A stretch of 29,700 bases of DNA from Priapulus caudatus (taxonomy: Eukaryota; Priapulida; Priapulimorpha; Priapulimorphida; Priapulidae): the NCBI RefSeq assembly GCF_000485595.1, contig NW_014578360.1:43730-73429 (forward strand). Reading direction: 5' to 3'. Of this stretch, positions 24,622 to 29,700 are shown piece by piece; within the stretch, counting starts at the first letter, position 1, and each line of letters starts with the position of its first letter. Both the position numbers and the translations under genes were made by a program. The notes beneath the pieces are model-generated. The model saw only the letters and a program-made list of their open reading frames with translations, made no database searches and was not told the origin of the DNA.

Positions 24622-25065
24622 TCATGGTTCATACAGAACTGAAAAAATTTTCAAGGACTTTTCAAGGACATTTTATCGGAATTCATACACAGAACAAAAC
24701 ATACCTGGATTAATTGAATAATAACTCCATTCTTAATCACTGTCACCTCTAAAACTTACCTGGATCACATTAATAAACCCTTCTAAACACTGTCAATTCT
24801 ACCTTGATTTACTGACTGATTTTACTAACTTACTGTAATTTGTGATCATCATTTAACTGTCTGTCGTGTCTATAGCTTTTTAAGCTCATTTAACGCAATT
24901 TTTATCGAGGTTTGCACATTATTGATGGTACAAAATTTCTTTTTATTACAGGCAAGGATTCTTTCTAAAAATTCAAGGAAGGTTTTCAAGCACAAAATCA
25001 ACATTTACTAAATTGAATTACTTCTCAAGGACTCCCCTCAAATTCAAGGACTGTGCGAACCATGC
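24622..25065. mobile_element. Non-autonomous hAT-like element (TTCAAGGACT type)
   Basis: The left end has CATGGTTCATACAGAACTG (from 24623) and the right end has CAAGGACTGTGCGAACCATG (to 25064), which are imperfect inverted repeats. TTCAAGGAC recurs just inside both ends (24650-24670 and 25010-25050). The body is AT-rich with no transposase ORF. The GGTTCGCACAGTCCTTGAA end type is, from memory, seen in hAT-superfamily derivatives of many marine animals. The hAT assignment is an inference, and no 8-bp target duplication was confirmed. Confidence 0.5.
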
Positions 25066-25310
25066 TCCTATACCTTAAGTTAAGGGCGAAATATTCCCCC
25101 TCCATACACACGTTGACAGTTTAACACTGCGCATACGCTTAAGCCCAAGGTCAAAGGTCAGGAGGAGTTTCCGTCCCAGAATTGCGAGTAAAATTCTTTA
25201 CTCGTGTGAAACGTGTAGTGTGAAGGACTGTTCAAACAGATCGTATTGGCTTATAGAGACTTTTAGACTCTTAAGAAAGACTTTTAGAGCATGAATTGAC
25301 CATAATTTAA
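25066..25310. mobile_element. Probable inverted continuation of the CTTTGACCT repeat family
   Basis: CCCAAGGTCAAAGGTCAGGAGG (25145-25166) is the inverted form of the CTTTGACCTCC motif at 24506. This suggests that the hAT-like element inserted into, or lies between, ends of this family. The rest has no supported feature. Confidence 0.3.
25148..25160 (+). promoter_or_regulatory. Perfect DR1 nuclear-receptor-type motif
   Basis: AGGTCA A AGGTCA is an exact direct repeat with one-base spacing, the consensus bound by RXR/HNF4-type receptors in animals. It lies in repeat-derived DNA, so it may be part of the repeat consensus and not functional. Confidence 0.35.
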
Positions 25311-25433
25311 ATGTATCAAGTGTCATGTCACTCAGGTCATTTATTATCGGTGCTCTATTCCCTGCTACGTGCACCTTTCTTCGACACAAAGGTGAGCGAC
25401 CTGCGTATGCAAGGTAGACAACGCATCGAGATA

Positions 25434-25450
25434 AACAACATGGCGGAGTT
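25434..25450 (+). promoter_or_regulatory. YY1-like ACAACATGGCGGAG motif
   Basis: AACATGGCGG resembles the YY1 consensus (AANATGGCGG), often found around start codons of animal genes. The ATG opens only a 22-codon frame, to 25508. No donor of consensus quality is evident before the stop. Confidence 0.2.
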
Positions 25451-25539
25451 TACTCGCACATCCGGGCTCTCGCGGAGATGCGAAACTACTGGCGCAGAAC
25501 ATATCTAGGCGCAGAACTGTCAATCGGTGTATTGACACA

Positions 25540-25690
25540 TCTTGACCTTTGACTCCCAAATTCGACATCCCGAGTCCTTTTCGCGATTCCCCCCCCCCAC
25601 ATCCCAAATATCAAGATCATACGTTGCGCGTTTAAGAATTGTGCCGTAACTTTTGACGCACGGACGGACATTCGTGCAATTCTACAAGCT
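25540..25690. mobile_element. Second fragment of the CTTTGACCT repeat family
   Basis: Related to 24481-24621 as described there. It contains a C10 tract (25590-25599) and GCACGGACGGACATTC near the right end, a motif I associate with dispersed invertebrate repeats. Confidence 0.45.
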
Positions 25691-26005
25691 GCATCCGACT
25701 TCGTCCGCTGAGCTAAAAATTATACGAAGACAAATAAGGAACAGAAGGACAAGTTAAACAAATGCAACTATAGGAGCCACAAAGTTCATTGAAATACATC
25801 AACCACACTTTGCAATCGACCAACATAGGAGGGACTAATATGCAATTACAGACATTTCACCACTCAACTAAGAAAGAAATAGTCGAGATTTAAAAATAAA
25901 TGCTAATAGTCACACGCAAGCTTCAGAAGCGGACATGGTCAGAATGAAACAAAAACAACAGTAAAAACCAAACTTATCTTGTGAACTTTGTACCAGACCG
26001 TTGAT
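25691..26005. other. Sequence with no supported gene
   Basis: AT-rich, no ORF of note, no tandem or inverted repeat noticed. Confidence 0.5.
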
Positions 26006-26202
26006 GTACTGTATACGCCATATTTTTCACGTACAGATATTTTCGCGAATTCAGATATTTTCGCGAGTGGTTAATTTTGCGGTCGGTGAATTATGAATTA
26101 TTCGGTATGAACTCTTCGCGTGTTGTTATTTATGCGGTCGGGGACGCGTTCGCGAAATTCGCGAAAATTAAACCACCGAGAAATATACAGCTTATACAGT
26201 AC
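26006..26202. mobile_element. 197-bp MITE with TTTTCGCGA-rich interior
   Basis: The terminal inverted repeats are GTACTGTATACGCCATATTT.. (26006-26028) and its imperfect complement (26180-26202), matching at 19 of 23 positions. The interior repeats TTTTCGCGA and CGCGAAA motifs symmetrically (26039-26067 and 26148-26169). There is no ORF. Such TACTGTA-ended, TTCGCG-rich short elements are, from memory, common in mollusc, cnidarian and echinoderm genomes. The 75-codon frame across it is incidental. Confidence 0.75.
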
Positions 26203-26568
26203 TATGTACAAGACATGCCACAGGTGACAAGGTGTGTGGGCAGGAAGCACACCAGTGCAGACAACAGAGCGAGCCTATTGCAGGACAAGCACAGTATCAA
26301 GTGATCTGTAATAAATTTCACCTCTTCAATCTACTAAAACTACCAAGGATAAATTATAATAAACTAGATTACTTGCCATGACACGGTTGTGCCGTCGTGT
26401 TATATTAATAATTATTATACGTTACCACGCTATACTGTACACTAAGACCAGGCCCATAGTAGCAGAAAGCCATTACTTGTGCAACTTCCAACTCTCCTGG
26501 TATTTGTAAAGGGCAAGAACGGCCAGTAACTTGTCAGCAGTGTTGCGGATGACAAGGGCTGTCACATG

Positions 26569-26573
<5 letters not shown>
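26203..26573. other. Sequence with no supported gene
   Basis: AT-rich, with no ORF or repeat that I can support. Confidence 0.5.

Positions 26574-26607
<34 letters not shown>
26573..26607. repeat. (CT)n microsatellite
   Basis: A pure CT run of about 17 units. The Ser/Leu and Arg/Glu frames through it are repeat translations. Confidence 0.95.
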
Positions 26608-26610
<3 letters not shown>

Positions 26611-26671
26611 AAAATCTGACCTGTGCTGTAACACAAAGTCTAAGATGGTAAGAATAACATTACCAGTACTA

Positions 26672-26722
26672 TATATTACTAACAGTAACAGTACTAACAC
26701 TAACACTAACACAGTAACAGTT
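26672..26722. repeat. (AACACT)n / AACAGT-rich stretch
   Basis: TACTAACAGTAACAGTACTA and ACTAACACTAACACTAACAC words form a short degenerate hexanucleotide array just left of the large hairpin at 26751. Confidence 0.6.
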
Positions 26723-26750
26723 ACGGTGAGTACAGAGTAGGCCTAACAGT

Positions 26751-26866
26751 AGCTCTAGTACTAGTACTAGTACTAGTAGTAGTACTATAGCCCGCTTACA
26801 TTGACTGCCGCTGGCCATTATTCGATGCCAGCGGCAGTCAATGTAAGCGGGCTATAGTACTAGAGC
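26751..26866. mobile_element. Foldback element C: perfect 35-bp stem, 11-base loop
   Basis: AGTACTATAGCCCGCTTACA and on (26781-26815) is exactly complementary to 26827-26861, with loop CATTATTCGAT. Outside the stem, AGCTCTAGTACT (26751-26762) pairs with 26855-26866, leaving an 18-base (AGTACT)-type expansion on the left side only. CCTAACA lies just outside both ends in direct orientation (26742 and 26870), a possible target duplication. The transcript would form a hairpin of microRNA-precursor size, but perfect pairing fits a foldback transposon or siRNA hairpin better. Confidence 0.85.
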
Positions 26867-26878
26867 TAGCCTAACACT

Positions 26879-27300
26879 GTAACATTAAACAGCTGACCAG
26901 TCAAATTGAAATTTCACACATACGATGGACTATCGTATTAAAATGAATATAGGTATGCATTTAGCAAAAATTCAATAAAGGTGATTTTTGGGAGAAAACG
27001 ACTAGAAACGCACCAGGTCACCGTGAGTGTGAGCGAAGAGCTCCGCCAGTACACTGGTAAACCTAGACAGTAGACTGTAGGCCTAGACACTGACAAGCTG
27101 ACATGTTGGCGTTGATGATAAATTTTGCTATTTTTTACACTTAAATATATACATATGATAGCCTTCACCATCAAACGACTTTACATCATCGCATTCTTCG
27201 CTGATTATAGCGCAACCTTACCAAAAATATTGTAGTCTACTTGTAAACCTCAATTAAATAAGTTCATAAAGTCTCAGCATAGTTTCAAATGAAGTACACC
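26879..27300. other. Sequence with no supported gene
   Basis: A 78-codon minus-strand frame (26938-27174) has no recognisable motif. No RNA gene or further repeat seen. Confidence 0.45.
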
Positions 27301-27301
27301 C

Positions 27302-27322
27302 TCGTTTTCCCGCCATTTTGAA
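27302..27322 (-). promoter_or_regulatory. E2F/YY1-like composite motif
   Basis: TTTTCCCGCCATTTTG contains an E2F-type TTTCCCGC half and, on the minus strand, CAAAATGGCGGGAA, a YY1-type site with an ATG. Such composites are typical near starts of animal housekeeping genes. The minus-strand ATG here opens only about 16 codons, so a gene start is not shown. Confidence 0.25.
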
Positions 27323-27755
27323 AAGAACGACCGAGAAATTAGCACATGATTCGTTGCTATCGTCCGGTAAAGTAATCGCCAATGTTGTCGTCGCAGCTTG
27401 ATAATATAATGGTAATTATAAATCAAGAAATAATATTATCGGTTTCATTGTCGTTTTACCTTTGTACCAGTCAAAAATGCCTTATGCTATAATGAGAGGA
27501 AAAGTGGAAGGGAAAAGACAACATTTATCGTAATGTAAATCGGTCTATTACATGCACCTATGATATGTGCTATGACCTGAGAACAGAATATACATGTCCT
27601 ATTCTATATTCTAAAATACACGTATAATTAATCTGTTCCCAGCTCCGGACTGTCAATCTCTTACACATTCGACTTCACTGTACAACTTCGATTTAGTCCT
27701 ATATATAAATTTATGTGTAGGCCTATATACATGCAGTACGTATAACACCATTAAT
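27323..27755. other. AT-rich sequence with no supported gene
   Basis: No ORF above 60 codons and no repeat of note. If the 27302-27322 motif is a minus-strand promoter, this stretch would be its upstream flank. Confidence 0.45.
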
Positions 27756-27794
27756 TGATCTCTAGATACTAAAAGTTAGTATATATAGAGATCA
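27756..27794. mobile_element. Foldback palindrome D
   Basis: TGATCTCTAGATACTAA (27756-27772) pairs with TTAGTATATATAGAGATCA (27776-27794) apart from a 2-base bulge, with loop AAG. Outer words GTATAACACC and GTGGTATAC suggest an extended imperfect stem. Size and 3-base loop resemble palindrome A, but the sequence differs. Confidence 0.65.
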
Positions 27795-27865
27795 GTGGTA
27801 TACACATAAAAATAATATACTAGTTAGACTAATTAGAGACATTATACATTTCTATGGGTGTACAA

Positions 27866-28220
27866 CAGGCCCGCGCACTGGCGGATTCAGAGGGAGCTAG
27901 CAGGGCGATGTCGAGATGCTTTTCCCATATATACAAGAAATCATATCAGAAAACGAATAGCATTTGCGAGACGTGAAGCGTTTATTTATGCCGATTTCAA
28001 ACCGCCTTTACACTTAATCTTTCCAAAATATAATGCACACTATAGAGGCCAGAAATTGTTATCACCACTAAAATCCGCAGCTATGCCCCACAGGGGAGCT
28101 TACAGCGTCCTGCGTACCATATATATAGCTCGAGCGCTCCTCGCTGGCGCTTTAAATTTGTAATTTCCAACCCTCGCTATATTCACCACTTGTTGGCCCG
28201 TTCCTAGATCCGCTGATTTT
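27866..28220. mobile_element. Possible DNA-transposon fragment with GGCGGATTCAG / CTAGATCCGC ends
   Basis: The left end GCCCGCGCACTGGCGGATTC resembles, in inverted form, CCCGTTCCTAGATCCGCTGA near 28197-28217. GCGGATCCAG-type ends are common in marine-invertebrate DNA elements, from memory. A 101-codon plus-strand frame (27858-28163) fills it, basic and without a motif that I recognise; it could be a transposase remnant or chance. Boundaries are uncertain. Confidence 0.3.
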
Positions 28221-28450
28221 AAATATATAGTTAAATATATCAAAATTTAATCAATATATAAATAATTAAATGAATGAATAAAAAAAACTAAATGTAAAAA
28301 CTGTCGAATGTGGAATAGGCGAATTTTCTACATTTTGATGCCATTTTCAAAGTTTTTTGGTGTCATATTTTTAATAGGAGCTATTTAACTAGGGCCAGTG
28401 ACTGCAGTTGCCCCCCCCCCCCAGCACCCTTAAACCACACCGCCCTGTTC
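28221..28450. other. AT-rich stretch with a C13 tract
   Basis: AT-rich sequence, then GTTGCCCCCCCCCC (C run at about 28411-28422) followed by AGCACCC. No gene is seen. The C tract with GCACCCTTAAACC may be an end of another dispersed element. Confidence 0.4.
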
Positions 28451-28457
28451 TATTATC

Positions 28458-28509
28458 TATACTATCAAGAGTGGATAATAGATCTCTATTATCCACTCTT
28501 GATACTATA
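28458..28509. mobile_element. Foldback palindrome B, related to A
   Basis: ATCAAGAGTGGATAATAG (28464-28481) is exactly complementary to 28486-28503, with loop ATCT. The pairing extends outward to 28458/28509 with one mismatch. It shares TCAAGAGT--ATAATAGA and its mirror with palindrome A (19855-19895), but has GG/CC where A has CC/GG. Confidence 0.82.
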
Positions 28510-28771
28510 CATGTCATGTTCAACCGTGTGTGGGATGGCTGGCAAAATGTTTCGTGCACGCATGTGCGTCATTGTTGCAACGTTACATCAGACGGACTAG
28601 AATAAGAGGAAAAGATAATAAGGAAATTTTAAGAAATCAAGTGACGTTATATGATAACATTCTATCATTACACATTCCTTAATAAATAGGAAGAATTAAG
28701 ACCTTGGATGTAAGGGGACCACTGCATAAACCAGTCAGTATACATAATCTGGCTACGTTATAGTGTGTTGA

Positions 28772-28890
28772 CGCATGCGCAATATATTACCAGAGGAGTT
28801 CTATTTTGTGATAAATATACATTTAATATGGTTAGGAAGTATCTCAGCGTAGATTTTTGTAATTAATTGTTATCAGTACACCTGTGGTTA
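28772..28890 (+). repeat. Direct repeat, copy 1 (CGCATGCGCAATAT)
   Basis: CGCATGCGCAATAT, then TATTTTGT, CATTTAA and TTATCAGT(A/C)CA occur in the same order here and at 29113-29205 with diverged spacing, indicating two copies of a dispersed element about 341 bases apart. Confidence 0.6.
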
Positions 28891-28904
28891 TAATTAGGAG
28901 AGCG

Positions 28905-29090
28905 CCCTTGCCTATAGGGTGCAAAACTGCTACTTCACCCTTTCCCGTATTTCCCATTGTCTTCCCTGTTCCTCGCTCAGCCTAATTCTTTTTCTACCGC
29001 CCCTCAGCTATCTTCCCTGCCGCTTTTCCTCGGTCTCTTACCCCTCTCTCTCACAGCAAGCTGTATTATGCAGTTTTCTTTATTCCGTAC
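28905..29090. other. Pyrimidine-rich stretch between the direct repeats
   Basis: The plus strand is strongly C/T-rich (CTTCCCTGTTCCTCGCTC and similar) over about 150 bases. The two short frames (60 and 72 codons) follow from composition. Confidence 0.5.
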
Positions 29091-29112
29091 TGCACGTCTG
29101 AAACGGTGCTCG

Positions 29113-29205
29113 CGCATGCGCAATATCTCCCGAGAAGAACCATATTTTGTAAGAGTAAGGCTTATATGCATTTAAAATAAAGAGTTATCAGTCCAGTTTA
29201 CAATC
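29113..29205 (+). repeat. Direct repeat, copy 2, with NRF1-like palindrome
   Basis: Second copy of the repeat at 28772. GCGCATGCGC at 29112-29121 is a perfect NRF1-type palindrome; the first copy has ACGCATGCGC. Confidence 0.6.
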
Positions 29206-29364
29206 ACACCGCTTGGTATAATTCAGCGTGTGCTGAAATGTCTTCGTAATGTGAGCATTCATAATGTTCGTTTGCATGGTTTATCTGTCATGGGTTTGGG
29301 AATCTTCTTACACCTTCCTACATACATATGTGGCAATCACCCGCGAATTTACGATCCACGTACA
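29206..29364. other. Short stretch without a supported feature
   Basis: No gene or repeat recognised. It lies between the direct repeat and the (ATT)n that ends the LINE fragment. Confidence 0.45.
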
Positions 29365-29391
29365 AATATTATTATTATTATTATTATTATC
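29365..29391. repeat. (ATT)n tract at the 3' end of a LINE fragment
   Basis: On the minus strand this reads as a (TAA)n tail following the LINE 3' untranslated region, the usual position for a simple-repeat tail of a non-LTR element. Confidence 0.8.
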
Positions 29392-29458
29392 AAAGTGGAT
29401 CACGGCATTAGCCGGTGGCTTCTGGGTTGGCGGTGTCCCAACCTGGGACATAAGGGAT
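29392..29458 (-). mobile_element. LINE 3' untranslated segment
   Basis: On the minus strand, between the stop codon of the LINE frame and its (TAA)n tail, lies about 67 bases (AATCCCTTATGTCCCAGGTT and on). The stop-3'UTR-tail order matches a 5'-truncated non-LTR retrotransposon. Confidence 0.65.
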
Positions 29459-29647
29459 TCAATCCAGAATTTTTCGCAGGATGTGTGCTGTTCCCAGTAG
29501 TGCAATTTTCTTCACTTCTTGAGCAGTGTGGTGGCCAGGGAGTTCATTAAAGATCTTCTCAAACCCATTCTTTATAGAGCCAAGGGCTCCAACCACCACT
29601 TGCACAATTCTCGTCTTAGTATTTCACATCCTCATAATTTCGATCTC

Positions 29648-29650
<3 letters not shown>
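29459..29650 (-). pseudogene. C-terminal fragment of a LINE (non-LTR retrotransposon) protein, one in-frame stop
   Basis: On the minus strand this reads about 63 codons and ends with TGA at 29461-29459. Landmarks in order are RIVQVVVGALGSIKNGFEK, then VKKIALLGTAHILRKILD and the stop. I recognise the V-VVVGALGSI...LLGTA-ILRK-L pattern as the C-terminal tail of reverse-transcriptase-type ORFs of LINEs in many aquatic animals. The catalytic RT domain would lie upstream and is absent. Codon 9 is TGA (after MRM and before NTKTR); Trp is usual at that place as I recall, so TGG to TGA is likely. On its 5' side the frame runs into (ATT)n at 29651, so this is a 5'-truncated or interrupted dead copy. 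The exact LINE clade is not determined. Confidence 0.8.
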
Positions 29651-29680
<30 letters not shown>

Positions 29681-29700
29681 CATCATCATCATCATCATCA
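29651..29700. repeat. (ATT)n then (ATC)n microsatellite, runs off the right edge
   Basis: Trinucleotide TTA repeats change to TCA repeats at about 29681 and continue beyond the window. The tract abuts the 5' side of the LINE fragment directly. Confidence 0.97.

Noticed and set aside
24945-24953. Good splice acceptor (TTTTTATTACAG)
   Set aside because: It lies inside the hAT-like element and is followed by no plausible exon.

Overview
This window looks like non-coding DNA from an animal nuclear genome, most likely a non-vertebrate and perhaps marine one. That is an inference. It rests on the absence of long or operon-like ORFs, abundant microsatellites, small DNA-transposon remnants of kinds common in marine invertebrates, and a degraded LINE (non-LTR retrotransposon) tail at the right edge. 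I could not identify a phylum. I found no intact protein-coding gene, tRNA or rRNA. The only protein I recognise is the C-terminal fragment of a LINE protein on the minus strand (29459-29650), which carries an in-frame stop.

Layout, left. A (TG)n tract opens the window (1-130), followed by ordinary sequence to about 2400. Positions 2400-5300 form a block: plain DNA, a (GT)n(CG)n tract, a C-rich minisatellite, and (CTGT)n/(ATCT)n arrays. The same block reappears in the same order from 5567 to about 10830, badly corrupted by scattered small indels and expanded about 1.8-fold. A further simple-repeat swamp (11010-12275) contains a 10-N gap, and 48 bases to the left of that gap are repeated exactly beyond it. 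I read 5567-12275 largely as low-quality gap fill and duplicated overlap rather than reliable biology.

Layout, middle (12323-19600). This part is cleaner. It holds a Z-DNA-prone purine/pyrimidine run and (CA)n tract, a weak promoter or first-exon candidate (13960-14450), and a pair of inverted arms (16180-16358 and 17846-18040). Between the arms lie a 325-bp MITE with perfect 13-bp ends and another older element ending in an (ATAC)n tract.

Layout, right (19600-29700). This part is AT-rich and packed with small foldback sequences and MITE-like elements: a pair of related palindromes at 19855 and 28464 whose arms differ by a compensated CC/GG swap; three related hairpins near 22.8-24.2 kb; a perfect 35-bp-stem hairpin at 26781-26861; a TTCGCG-rich MITE at 26006-26202; a hAT-like element at 24622-25065 next to repeats carrying DR1-like motifs; and the LINE fragment bounded by (ATT)n. 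No genes can be shown to act together. The main biological interest is the hairpin/foldback population; the main technical interest is the corrupted duplicate.
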